Positions 22,052 through 33,069 of a stretch of 64,000 bases of DNA are shown in pieces. Numbering within the stretch: position 1 is the stretch's first letter; every line of letters starts with the position of its first letter. A model generated the notes under the pieces. That model saw only the letters and a program-made list of their open reading frames with translations, was not told where the DNA came from and made no database searches. This DNA is from Neurospora tetraspora (lineage: Eukaryota > Ascomycota > Sordariomycetes > Sordariales > Sordariaceae): contig NW_026944383.1 of assembly GCF_033439725.1 (NCBI RefSeq), positions 6,386,001 to 6,450,000 on the forward strand, written 5' to 3'. The position numbers were made by a program, and so were the translations under genes.

Positions 22052-22681
22052 TCAACGCTTCTTGTGCTCAGTAGCAACCCTCTCCGCCGTCTCCGGCAGG
22101 CTATACTCCGCACCTTCCCTCTCACCCCTGATACCCCTCCTGATAGGCTCAGGCTTATCAGCGGCCAGCTCACGGACCTTGTGCTCGACGGTCTCGGCAT
22201 GCTTGTCGGTGGCGCCCACGCCCTCGAGCCCGGAGTGCTCTTTCTTGCGCTTACCGGCGTGCATGCCGTGCAGCTCCCTGCTCGTCTGACCCTGCATCGG
22301 CTGGCCGTACTGGGTCTGGTTATAGATGGACTGGCTGGTGGAGCCCCTGTAGGCGTCGAGCGGGTCGGTGCGCGAAGATGGGTCGACGTCCGGGTTGAGA
22401 GCCTGACCGGGGGTCTCGTGGATCGGGTTCGGCTGGTAAGAGTCCTTCTCGGGAGCGGTGCCGGGTGGGAAGGTCTTGGCGTGGAATTCGGGCGCGGCTT
22501 CGTTGCCTACTTGCGGGCCGAGTCGGTGCTGATGGGTTGGTGGCATGCGTTGGTTATCGTGAAGCTGGAAGGGGGTTTGTTCGGATTTGATACTTACGCC
22601 AGATACGTGTTGGGGCTTAGATGGAGGGACCTTGGAGTGGAACTCGCCCTGGTTGGTAACGGAATCGGGATTGGCGGACAT
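22052..22681 (-). CDS. Conserved small fungal protein of unknown function, 186 aa
   Basis: Two exons are proposed, 22598-22681 and 22052-22528. The 69-nt intron has a GTAAGTATC donor and a CAG acceptor. It is a multiple of three without a stop, so the frame is also open unspliced (209 aa). I prefer the spliced form because the intron-encoded residues (VSIKSEQTPFQL...) look unlike their surroundings. The product is hydrophilic and probably disordered, with KVPPSKP, EFHAKTFPPGTAP, NPDVDP, GMHAGKRKKEHSGLEG and a Glu/Arg-rich C-terminus. I recall similar short proteins being widespread in ascomycetes with no assigned role. There is no signal peptide or membrane segment. Confidence 0.75.
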   Translation of the reverse strand: MSANPDSVTNQGEFHSKVPPSKPQHVSGVSIKSEQTPFQLHDNQRMPPTHQHRLGPQVGNEAAPEFHAKTFPPGTAPEKDSYQPNPIHETPGQALNPDVDPSSRTDPLDAYRGSTSQSIYNQTQYGQPMQGQTSRELHGMHAGKRKKEHSGLEGVGATDKHAETVEHKVRELAADKPEPIRRGIRGEREGAEYSLPETAERVATEHKKR

Positions 22682-23245
22682 TATGAGTTATGTTTGACTT
22701 GATACTTGTGGATTTGGATGGGATTTGGGTGGTGAAGTTGGATTGTAGCGGGTTTATAATTGTCGATTGAGTCGTTTTTATGTTGTCGATGTGTCTAATA
22801 ATCTGGAACGATAAGGTCCATGTGAGCTCAAATAGGTTTTAGACGTTGATATAGCCCGCTGTGGTGGTAAAGGGTAGCTGTAGCCATGATGTCAACCTTA
22901 CGGTCATTGACATCATCCACGTCGAATCGTCTTTGGAGGTGTGTAGATGATCGGAGAATGCACCAATCTTCTGTCTTCAGTTGAGGTTGTTGACTTCATG
23001 ATACATGAAATCTCGATTCGTTGATACGAAACCCTGATGGTGTAGTTCTTGTCTGCAAGTACACCGTCGTAGAGTCAAGTCGGCGAAGACAGGAGACATC
23101 GCCATGTCTTGGCACGGTTGGCAGGTGTTAAGAACATTCTACAATCAATCCATGGTAGAGCCACGCTGTAAGCCGAAATACAGTTACCGCGACCTGATCT
23201 GATCTCCCCCAATTCTCCCAAATCATTCGATGCTTCCACTTCGCT
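22682..23245. other. Upstream region of the small conserved protein gene
   Basis: No gene seen. Ends at the first MITE. Confidence 0.5.
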
Positions 23246-23435
23246 TACCGTAAAGACTCGGGGCGTTGATTTTTAGCTTCCAGGGAAATCAGACATAATC
23301 AGTACACTTGAGGCACCTCTAGCATTGCAGACTGCTCGAATCTCTTCCAAAACCCAAACCCTAAGGCACCTAATACATAGATTCTGTCAGTTAGGCCCTG
23401 GAAGCTAAAAATCAACGCCCCGAGTTTATACGGTA
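23246..23435 (+). mobile_element. MITE family A, copy 1 (190 bp, TA target)
   Basis: Terminal inverted repeats of about 40 bp: the left end TACCGTAAAGACTCGGGGCG...TTAGCTTCCAGGG matches the reverse complement of the right end CCCTGGAAGCTAA...CCCCGAGTTTATACGGTA. TA bounds both ends, as in Tc1/mariner-type elements. It is too short to code. A second, inverted and more diverged copy lies at 25069-25257. Confidence 0.82.
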
Positions 23436-23496
23436 CTTGCAAGATCGTCTCATATCTGGTCTTGTAGTTTGCTGCGACCATCTCGGATGTACAACA

Positions 23497-23747
23497 TACC
23501 GGAGAAACTCGGTAAACTGGCAAAAAGCTATCCCTCTTTGAGCGCCCGACAGTAAGCACAGGAAGCAGCATACGTCTGTACATATGTCCGCTCAGTTAGT
23601 GAAAGCTCTACAACACTGCCCACCACTATCTTGCCTGCGTTTCACCTTACAGGACTGGACTTCTGCCCTACAGATCTGCCAGTACTAAGGGGAAAAAGAG
23701 GTTTTTGGGGCATTAGCTTTTTGCCAGTTTACCGAGTTTCTACGGTA
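23497..23747 (+). mobile_element. MITE family B (251 bp, TA target)
   Basis: Terminal repeats of ~33 bp with one mismatch: TACCGGAGAAACTCGGTAAA...AAAAAGCT at the left, and at the right the inverse ending ...TTTACCGAGTTTCTACGGTA. The outer motif TACCG-A-AAACTCGG is shared with family A, so both were probably moved by the same or related transposases. It lies 61 bp from family A copy 1. The interior does not code. Confidence 0.78.
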
Positions 23748-25068
23748 TGTCAAGGAGGGATATCTGACATTTGACGGTAAAAATTGCTGTGATAACACAC
23801 AGGTTCAAAAGCGAGCACCTAGGGTACATGGTAACCTTTAGTTGTCCCAAGATACTTACATCTCTACACGCTGACCATCATGATAAGTTGATGTTTTGTT
23901 GTTGAGGTGTTGTTGCCGGAAACACTCGAACAGTCTTGGATCAGTGGGGTCTACGGGAGGCCCAGCAGTAGGGAAGGATGGATCTAGGGAGCGGTTAGCA
24001 CATGCGGTGCACTGTGGGGTCCCTGCATTCAGCCGCTGTCTGCAAATGTGGCTGCCACATCGTGCGCCGTTGAACTTCAAGCCGGCATTCCATTGCCAAG
24101 GAGGGCTTTATCTGAAGTTGTTACCCTCAAATTGCGGAAGCCTCATTGTAATATGCTCGGTAATTGTCTTTTCAATTCATTCATCGTCAGGTTTGAAAGC
24201 GGTGGTGTTGTGGATTGCGAGACGGCTTCAATCGCGGTGTTCTTTCCCGCTCCATCTTGCATCGCGACACCTGCAATGATGTAATGGCGGGGCACATTAC
24301 AGCGGGCGTCGGGCGGTGAAGGGGCCCGACCTCGTCCACCATTGATACCGGCAGGTACAACAAGGAAGCAGGGGAGAATGGTACGTCGGTTCCTTCTCAT
24401 GTTTTGTTACACTGTTGCTTACCAGGACCTGCAGTGTCAGCCTGAAGCGACGGGAACTGCGAAAAGGATGGCTGGCGTCGCGCTTTGTGTTCGTCTAGAA
24501 GTCAGCATTCCAGGTTTGTGCTAGTCCACCTCAGCCAACCACCAAGTGGTGATCGAGCTGATCTTCCTCTACACTACGACCAACTGAATCTCAGCTTCCC
24601 GGGCGCAACACCACAAAGGACACCCCAATTCGTGCCTTTATGTATCATCAAACGGGTGTCGTTGTTGCAAGTGTATTAAAGCCAATTTCGATTGTGCCAC
24701 CACTGCTTGAGGACGATGCCCTGATGGACGGAAGGACCAGCTCTCCTTCCTCACCTCTTAACACTTCGCTTTCACTTGGGTTATCAATGCTGTCACAATT
24801 GCACCTTCCGTCAAGTCTACGCTCGGTCCTCCTGTCTCCAGGAACAGGAATTGTGATGCTTGCCTTCAGCTCTTGTCCATCTGATGTTCTCGGGTTCCAT
24901 TCATTTGGACCGTCCGATATTGCATGAGCATTGCAACTGCAGGCGCGGGGTTCTTTTCCATTTTCACCGTTTCCTGTTTCCAACAAGCAGCGTGCCTGCG
25001 TTCCCATGTCCGATTGAGCATACCGCATCTACTCACGAGAACCGGTTCTTTCTAGTCCAGGAAAGGCT
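23748..25068. other. Region between MITEs, no gene supported
   Basis: 1.3 kb with several overlapping 60-130-codon frames on both strands, none with a domain or convincing splice sites. Confidence 0.45.
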
Positions 25069-25257
25069 TACCGTATAAACTCGGGGCGTTCGTTTTCGGG
25101 ATCCAGCAGTCTGCGGCAGACTCTATCGGCTCCAACGAATAACAATTACATAGGCGCAACTCGAGTGCCTTATCTGAAGACATTCGAACATGTCCGCAAT
25201 GCTGAATGTGCTTCCCCTGCTAGATCCCGAGAACGAACGCCTCGAGATGATACGGTA
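25069..25257 (-). mobile_element. MITE family A, copy 2 (189 bp, opposite orientation)
   Basis: Begins TACCGTATAAACTCGGGGCG and ends CGCCTCGAGATGATACGGTA; the subterminal CGTTTTCGGGATC...GCTAGATCCCGAGAACG also pairs. Against the reverse complement of copy 1 the interior aligns at GTGCCTTA, GAAGA-ATTCGA and GCAATGCT. It is therefore an inverted copy, more diverged internally than at its ends. Confidence 0.78.
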
Positions 25258-25762
25258 GTTCCCGCTTTTAGAAAAAACCGGTTCTAATGAGTAGAAGCGG
25301 TATGCAATCACGAGCGAGCGACCTGATGCCTCCCAGACAAATTGTTTCTGGCATTTCTTTCTGAAACCTTTGATGCCGAGGCTTTTCGGTCCTTGGCGCC
25401 GAACGAGATGGCTTTCCTTCGATTTTCCCTCCACCTTCCTTGTCCGTCAGGGCGCCTTGAATCGCTGGAACCGCTGAAACCATTGGGGTGACAGGCCCAC
25501 CAACCAACGACCAACCACCTGGATTCTCTTTTTTTGGCATTTCAACCTGTTACTACCTACTATATTGAATACACATATTTGAAGAAGAGCGACATTGGCT
25601 CAATGACCAAACCTTGTTCATCAAAAACATCATGTTCAATACATGTTCAGATGAATTTATGTTATCAAATTCTTGGATGTTGAATAAATCTCTATGTTGA
25701 AAGGTCTTCGTTCCTTCCCTCTCGGCCTCTCGCGCTCCTTCCTTGTGACCTTGTGAAAAAAC
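25258..25762. other. Spacer without a recognised gene
   Basis: About 500 bp between MITE A copy 2 and the minisatellite; nothing supported. Confidence 0.4.
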
Positions 25763-25990
25763 GCATTACCAAGAAGATGCATCACCAAGAAGATGCATTC
25801 ATCACAAGAAGAAGCATTACCAAGAAGAAGGTGCATTTCCAAGAAGAGGATGCATCACAAGTACCAAGAAGATGCAACACCAAGAAGGATTACTAAGAAG
25901 ATGTCTTACTAAGAAGATGCATCACCAAGAAGAAGAAGAAGAAAAAGAAGAAGAAGAAGAAAAAGAAGAAGAAGAAGAAAAGAAGAAGTG
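25763..25990 (+). repeat. Degenerate minisatellite running into a GAA microsatellite
   Basis: About ten imperfect copies of a ~16-bp unit resembling ATCACCAAGAAGATGC, ending in a pure purine tract of GAA repeats with a few A insertions at about 25927-25985. The minus strand of the purine tract reads as a long poly-Phe frame, which I do not treat as coding. Confidence 0.85.
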
Positions 25991-26902
25991 AGCCTCGATG
26001 AGAGCTTCTTTCTTTTATTTTTTGAAAACATGGTTTTTTTGGTTCAACATTTGTTGAACCGTCTGTGGAAGCTCCAACATCGTTGAAAGTCCAACATTGG
26101 ATCTGTGCGCCCCACGGGTATGAGACCCCCTCTCCCCGGCAGGGGCACCACTTCTCCGCGCATCCAGACTCTAGCCCCAGCCATCCAGCCATCACATCGC
26201 AGGAGGACAATCCACTGATCCACCATCCCACCCGCGGGTGTGCCAGTTTTTGGTCCAATGCGACGGCATTGCGACGGGATACCAACCGCCGCAAAAACAC
26301 GAACAGGAACATTGTAGGATTCAGCCGATCGACGGGAGCGCCCTCTGCCTTGGCTGGCCGCTGTTTGGAAAGTAGGACAAGAAAATCACCTCGCGTCACA
26401 CACTTGACGACAGGCCACGCCAGACCTCATCCTCTGTCTTCGCAAGTTTCAAACAACTGTTTGAGCATCTAGTTCAAAGTAGCCTTCTCTTGCTGCGATA
26501 CCAGATTACCAGGCACCGGCCGTTTGCTTTCATCGGCGTCCGAGACAAAGCGTCATTGTTTGTTTTGTCGCCTGGTATCGGGTCTGGACTGTCCCACGAG
26601 TCTGCGACACTGCAACGCCGGGAACACCTCGCTCGTAATACCCATCTGTTTTCCGTGTTCACCAACTCTCTCTGGTATGTTGCCTCCTGCTCGATTGTTT
26701 GTCCTCATACTAAGTTATTCAATGTACACAACAGCTGAACATTGTCCCTTGTTTGCTCAGATTTCCAGGACACTGTCTAGTCCCAAACGCCGCGAAATCG
26801 ACACTGTTCTTCCTCCTCATCTGCATCTGCGGCCGTTTAGAGCCTGGCGCTCATGACCTAGAACTCGTCTGAACTTGTTGCTACCCGTCCTCGTATCCGA
26901 GA
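25991..26902. other. Upstream region of the GH17 gene
   Basis: Starts with a perfect hairpin GGTTCAACA-TT-TGTTGAACC at 26041-26060. The remainder is the likely promoter and 5' UTR of the GH17 gene. No other gene is seen. Confidence 0.5.
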
Positions 26903-29209
26903 ATGGCACACCCAAGATATGTATTTGACGACCACCAAATGGCGGAACGAGAACCTCTTGGTGCATCAGCATCTCCATACCATCCACGAAACCAGTACTA
27001 TCCGCCCTCGCGTTCCCAGCAACAGTACCAAGATTCATTCCGTCCGCCGTCCTTCGGACCCCGACCCGGAGCCCATTCCGATTCTGCCTTTGAGCAACTT
27101 CGTATGCAGAGACGCAACAGCCGAGGACAATCATCAGAAAGGAGTAATGGTCATGGCAACTTCAGACCATACGTACCAGCTGGTGCGGCATCCAACAGCT
27201 ACTACGAGCCACAAGATATAGTGTCGCCTATATCCCCTCCCCAGCCGCCTCCTCATCGCGCCGAGGGAAGACTGTGGGGTAATGATCAGGTTAGCTACTC
27301 GGAGTCACAACGACCAAGGGCCCTCAGCAACATCACTCCTGGAGCGGACGACTTCAGCAATGCTGCTGCCGGTGGTATGACGGGGATTGCGCTGACTGTC
27401 GCTGACCAGACTGCGAGGGAGAGCGGACTCAACGCACTTCACGGCCCCGCTTACCCAAGAGAATACGACCAATCAAGGCAATTCCAAAGCCAACAGACCC
27501 CCGGGCCCAATGCGCGCGAAGCATCGAACTATCCCCAGGCGCAGATGTCTTATGCCAGTTCATATACACAAAACAGCGGGCCCCCTAGCCTACAGAACAG
27601 TTCACAGGCACTAGATGCTGCGCAATATGCGCCTGGGGCCGGTACACCTGGGCAGGCAACTCCCTCGAGAAGCCCACCCCAAGGTCCTGGTACGACAGGG
27701 GCAGGTATTTACACGGACGATCCCTTTTTGAGCTATGGCCGTCCTCAGCCACCAGGTCTGGGGGTTGTCGATCCGCTCGCCGCTCTTGATGACGATGGCG
27801 ACGACGGGCTCAACTACCACCGCAAGTCGAAAAGGAACAGCATACTCAGCCTTGGTAATGGGAGCAACAAGAGCGCTGCAGCCGTTGCTGGCACCGCTGC
27901 GGCTGGCGGCGTCATTGGGGGTCTGGCCAGCGGTAATGGGAGCGGCAATGTCTCTGGCTATACTCCGGTGAAAAACAATGTCCAGATGACCGACACTATA
28001 CAAGCGGCTAGTCCATATGATCCAGGTTTTGTAGCTGAAAGGCCTGGGTGGAACTATACAGGCAAGTCGAGCAGTAAGGGCAAGAAGTGGAGGCTAGTGG
28101 CCATCCTGGCGCTTGGCCTTCTTGTCGCTGCCGGCATAGCCCTCGGAATAGTATTTGGTGTTGTGCTCAAGCACGGCGGAGAAGACAAGAAACAGGGTGA
28201 ATCTCAATCCGCTGCTGATGATGACACGCAAAAGAATGGGGATCTCGACATCAACTCTTCCGAAATCAAGGCGCTCATGAATAACCCCGACCTACACAAA
28301 GTGTTCCCGGGTATGGATTATACGCCACTCAATACCCAGTACCCGGATTGCATTCACAACCCTCCCTCGCAAAACAACATCACTCGTGATATCGCGGTTC
28401 TGTCACAGTTGACCAACACGGTTCGGCTTTACGGCACCGATTGTAACCAAACCGAGATGGTCATCCACGCGCTAAAGCAGCTGAAACTCGAAAACACCAT
28501 CAAAATTTGGATGGGCGTTTGGCAGGATGGCAACACGACGACTAATGATCGTCAGCTCTCCCAGATGTGGACAATCCTCGACACTTACGGCGAGAAATGG
28601 TTCAAGGGTCTTATTGTAGCTAACGAGATTCTGTTCCGCGAGGAAATGACCCTCACCGGTTTGAGCACACTTCTCTCCGACGTCCGCACAAACCTCACCT
28701 CCAGGGGCATGAAGCTACCTGTGGCAACCAGCGATCTTGGCGACAACTGGGATGAATCACTGGCCAAGGTGAGCGATTACATCATGGCGAACATTCACCC
28801 TTTCTTTGGCGGCGTCCCCGTTAAAAAGGCAGCGGCATGGACCACGAATTTCTGGCAAGACCAGGTCGGCGCCTTCATGAAATCGGACAAGTCCAAGAAC
28901 ATCATCAGCGAGACAGGTTGGCCGTCACAGGGTGGGACGGACTGTGGTTTGGATACCAAAACTACCAACTGTCCTGATCGTGCGGTGGCCGGTATTACCG
29001 AGTTGAACCAGTTCATGAGCGATTTTGTATGTTCGGCACTCGCCAACGGAACTAATTATTTCTGGTTCGAGGCGTTTGACGAGCCATGGAAGGTTCAGTT
29101 CAATACCAAGGATCAGCAATGGGAGGACCACTGGGGTCTCATGGACGTGGACAGGAATCTCAAGAAGGGGGTCAAGATTCCGGATTGTGGTGGCAAGACG
29201 ATAGACTGA
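26903..29209 (+). CDS. btgC: BtgC-like membrane-anchored GH17 glucan endo-1,3-beta-glucosidase, 768 aa
   Basis: A single exon. Residues 1-~395 are a long, Gln/Ser/Pro-rich, probably cytosolic region. Residues ~396-419 (LVAILALGLLVAAGIALGIVFGVV) form a type II membrane anchor. The GH17 domain spans ~440-765 outside the membrane. The catalytic acid is Glu575 in VANEILFRE and the nucleophile Glu670 in SETGWPS, both intact. Several NxS/T sites (NNIT, NQT, NTTT, NLT, NGT) fit a secreted domain. Enzymes of this type trim or remodel beta-1,3-glucan in the cell wall. Domain order and length match Aspergillus BtgC, to which this is the probable ortholog. Confidence 0.92.
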   Translation: MAHPRYVFDDHQMAEREPLGASASPYHPRNQYYPPSRSQQQYQDSFRPPSFGPRPGAHSDSAFEQLRMQRRNSRGQSSERSNGHGNFRPYVPAGAASNSYYEPQDIVSPISPPQPPPHRAEGRLWGNDQVSYSESQRPRALSNITPGADDFSNAAAGGMTGIALTVADQTARESGLNALHGPAYPREYDQSRQFQSQQTPGPNAREASNYPQAQMSYASSYTQNSGPPSLQNSSQALDAAQYAPGAGTPGQATPSRSPPQGPGTTGAGIYTDDPFLSYGRPQPPGLGVVDPLAALDDDGDDGLNYHRKSKRNSILSLGNGSNKSAAAVAGTAAAGGVIGGLASGNGSGNVSGYTPVKNNVQMTDTIQAASPYDPGFVAERPGWNYTGKSSSKGKKWRLVAILALGLLVAAGIALGIVFGVVLKHGGEDKKQGESQSAADDDTQKNGDLDINSSEIKALMNNPDLHKVFPGMDYTPLNTQYPDCIHNPPSQNNITRDIAVLSQLTNTVRLYGTDCNQTEMVIHALKQLKLENTIKIWMGVWQDGNTTTNDRQLSQMWTILDTYGEKWFKGLIVANEILFREEMTLTGLSTLLSDVRTNLTSRGMKLPVATSDLGDNWDESLAKVSDYIMANIHPFFGGVPVKKAAAWTTNFWQDQVGAFMKSDKSKNIISETGWPSQGGTDCGLDTKTTNCPDRAVAGITELNQFMSDFVCSALANGTNYFWFEAFDEPWKVQFNTKDQQWEDHWGLMDVDRNLKKGVKIPDCGGKTID

Positions 29210-32200
29210 GCGAAGTTTTGTGTTTACGGTTATGGAAAGCTCAAAAGGAGACGGCGCCAATGATGCGTATTGCGGTCTTGTTTCCGACGTGGTCTGGGAC
29301 ACCGACGAGTCAGTACTGGATTGACCACACGCAGGGTTTATGGTATAAAGAGTGCGTTGTTGTTCCGATGGCAATAAAGCCAGAAAGGCTTTGGAATGTA
29401 TATGATGGAATGATGACGAAGGACAGGATGGATGGGTTATGAGATGTGGACATAGCATAGTAGAAAGGGATACATGAATTACTGTCTGACAAGGGTTTAT
29501 ATATCTCTTAGCTTCGTCGAAGGAGGACCCTGCGGGGAGTTTTTCCTCTTTTGTTGTACTTGATCGCGATATATATCATAAAGTATGGGGGGAAAGATAT
29601 TGCTGCTGTGGCTTGCTTTGCTAGAGTTGAACGGAAAGGACTGCCTTGGATTGTGTGGGCCTTGCATTACTTACCACCAGCTAGCTCCCTGCGTGAGCTG
29701 CACCATAATTCTTCGAGATAGACCACCACACACACCGCTTTGCTCTTCTAATCTTATCGTCGCGTGGGCTGTCAATCTCTCTAGAATATGTTGGCGTATC
29801 AATCACCAACCAGCGCATAGTTAATAATTAGACCTCGAGTTTCATATTGCAGCATATCATACCAGTTACAACAAACCACTCAACATTGCAAATCGGTCCG
29901 TCCGGATAAGTTGCTCCCCCCGGCCTACCGCTTGCTTAGGCGAAGGGTACGAAGGGAGTTCCGAGAAATATGACATGTCAAGTGTTGTAGGAAAAGGTTC
30001 ATAACGCAGAATGGTTAAAGTCGGTCAGTGTCCGAATCTGAGCTTCTTGCCTGGAAGTTGGCATCAGCTGGGTGTTGACCGTAAGCCAAGCAGACCAAAT
30101 CCGGCTTTTCCATCTCTTACTTGTTTCAAAAACAGCTCCAACTCCTGTCGAGTCAATGAAGTGATGACAAATGATTTGGTGAGCGAAAGTATGTGAATGG
30201 ACGGAAAGATGCTACCCGACAATAAGAGACATCGCCTCTAAGCGTTCGGCAGGTATTAACCGAGTCTAACCGGCCCTTATCCCATCATATTGCGAATGAC
30301 TTCATGCCACTGGTTCGGTGCTTGTTTGTTTTGTCTCTCCTCTTCGCAAATTCTGACATCGTCATCACAGATCCAAGCCAACACTCCGATGTCGAACCGT
30401 GAGATGACGAAAGAGTAGCAACACCTTGTTGACCCAAGTCATGTCCTCTTACTTCGCCCAACGAACTCTTTTTTCCACCACCGACGCTCTAGCCGCCTAC
30501 GTCTCATACAGGCGGACGAGCTGGGTCATGCCTGCGTGCAATGCTGCGGTGCTGCAGCGTGTCAACCCTTTGCAGGAGCTCGCAGGATACATTGTGCGTA
30601 CGCATCTCGACTGTAGATGCCCAAGCAGAATGGATAGAAGTCTTCTGTGAAACGTCAATATGCCTCCTCAGCCCAAAGGTAGAAGATTCTCATGTTGTGT
30701 AACTTGAGGACATGTGACAGCGGCTTGTGGTCTGTTACACAATACCAGACTGGCATGCTGTTTGGGTACCAAGTAACCAGGTAGGTCGTCTAGATCCTAT
30801 ATCTGATCATTCCGATATTCTCTCATAACAGGATCGGAGAGGAAGGCGTGTAGTTTCTGCAAGGATCGAAACGGGAACAGAATTCTCTATGTCTGCCTGC
30901 GGTCTGGACCCGGAGTTTTACGGAGTGCAAGTCAACCGTATCTCGACGAAGCCCGAATATGTGGTTGCATCTTTGGTTAGGTCGATGTACATGAAATAGA
31001 GAGCACACTTCAAGCCAATAACAAAACAATTGAGGGTCGAGTGATGATTCTTTTTTGGGGTTCATGTGGGAAAGGTGGCTTGTCTACTTACGAGTACCGG
31101 TTGGGCCCAATTTAATATGCCCTGACTTGATATCCTGCTTCAGTGGCCTGGCATGTTGTGCTGCTTCGAATGGCCTTGAGTCGACCAGTCCAGGTAGAAT
31201 ATGAAGACGGGATACAGGTAGATTAGCTGAGATCATGTCTGACGAGATCTTGTGTGTCGCAAATCGATTGCTTGATTCAGTACCCTGATGATCAGCTTCG
31301 GTACTACTACAGTGCCTTTGTAGATCTGTCATGTATGTCATCCGGCAGTAGTTGGTTGTGATGACCGGCGACACCTGCGTGGCGTATGATATTTTTGCCA
31401 ATTGGGTCATGGTTTCCCCAACACGTCCTCTCTTATAGTCGGGAGCCGGATCCGAGAGGGTGGTAATCCCCATGCGAGCACACGCATTGACGGGCCACAG
31501 AAGATCAAACAAGGAAGATCAAACAACTCCCAGGAAGATGAAAGATGCAATGAATGGCAAGGCTGAGGTCAGGAGGGATTGTGTGTGTGTAAGACGCTGA
31601 CCGCCATCTGCGCCGCTTCAGTCCAAGTCTCAGATATCAAAACCTTATGCTGACGACGTATGGCTGCCTGTCAAATGTCGACGAGCGGAAAAATGATAGG
31701 CGAGATTGTCCCGAGGTAGTCATACTGGGACTCAGGGTGATACCTGCAGTGAGTAATCCCATGGGACCCCCGCGCGTAGTTTGTGGAGGAATGGTGAAAA
31801 AAGAAAGTGTCGAAGGGCCAGAATCCCTTCAAGATAAACTCGGCATCGTGAGGCATGATGCGATCGAAGAGAAGTTGAAGCCGAACCGCCGGCAGTGCTC
31901 TGGCCTCAGTGTGGGATGATCACCAAGCGTGATAAGATCAGGGATGTGATTGGAGACCGACTGTGGAATCTAGTGATGTAGCAGCTATGCGGGCGGGGGT
32001 GGTATGTATGGGGTGGTATGCATGGTGGTGCTGATTTGACCTTCCCCTAAAGGGGGGAACGCTTCATTTGCTAAGCCCAGTATTGCGACCTAGCACCTTG
32101 CCCAGGTGTGCCAATCTGGCACCTACCGAGCCAACGACGAATCTTGATAGAGTTTAGGAGCGGCGTTGGACCCCCAAGTGAGATGGATAATGGCTGGCGG

Positions 32201-33069
32201 TATGGGTCAGGGCTGATATGCAGTCGTTGGTGCAGTTTGTTGTCCTGTTGTTAAGGTGTCAACTCAGCAGGCGCTGGCAAGGGCTCTCTGGTATCGGTAT
32301 AGGGTGGTCTCGTGGATTAAGGCGCTGACAGATATAATAATGGCTGGGCGGAGACTCCAGGCGTCACCTGAATTTCCCGCCGATGTCATTTAGCTTCGAT
32401 ATCCCTTCTTCCCAGACCGCCCAGGGTTTCCTCATAGCTCTCTCCCGGACCGGATATGCTACTGTCTGCGTCAGCGAATTTCAGCATATGAGTTGATGTG
32501 ACTCTGTAACCGGCTTTTTTTTTGGGTCAGATCCAAACGTTGATAAGTATGCACAGTCCGTACGGTGTCTGGGGTCGTATCCTTCGCACAGTTTGGGACC
32601 CTTTGCTAACGGTTACGAGGTACCGCGCCCAATTCATCGACGGAGACCTGTCGTAGTTACCGTTTTGGTCCAAAGCCATTCCAGTTAGGGGTTGACAGGC
32701 GGTCCAGAGGTAACAGAGCCTCCCGATTTGGCACTGTAACTTTGTTTGCCAAGGTCACGGCTAACGCATCCGAATCTAGAGTCGGGGTATCTTCCGGATC
32801 AACATAAACGTGAGACCCGGCCGTTCAGCCAAGAAGCGCAGTGCACCAAGCCCATGACACTTGCCTAAGGGACGACGCAACACCGGACTACTTGAACTTC
32901 CTCTAAGATTGGACTGCTAGGTCCGCGAGGAAGATAAGTTGGTTGGTGCCCTCACAGCGTTCGGCAAACGAATCGACCACCATCAATAAGAGCCTTGACT
33001 AGGGAGCTCGACCTTCCTCCTTCCCGGCCTCTAATATTTAAACCTCCTTACGTTCCCTGAACCGCCAAC
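29210..33069. other. 3.9-kb gene-poor region
   Basis: The longest gene-free stretch outside the transposon. Minus-strand frames at 31084-31512 and 30823-31065 could be bridged by a GTAAGT near 31090, but neither shows a domain and I do not call a gene. TATTTAAACC at about 33036 is a TATA-like site before the amidoligase gene. Confidence 0.45.

Noticed and set aside
25893-26399. 168-codon minus-strand frame with a poly-Phe run
   Set aside because: The poly-Phe is the complement of the GAA microsatellite and the rest has no domain.
31084-31512. Possible two-exon minus-strand gene continuing to 30823
   Set aside because: A donor-like GTAAGT exists but neither part has a domain, and codon use looks random.
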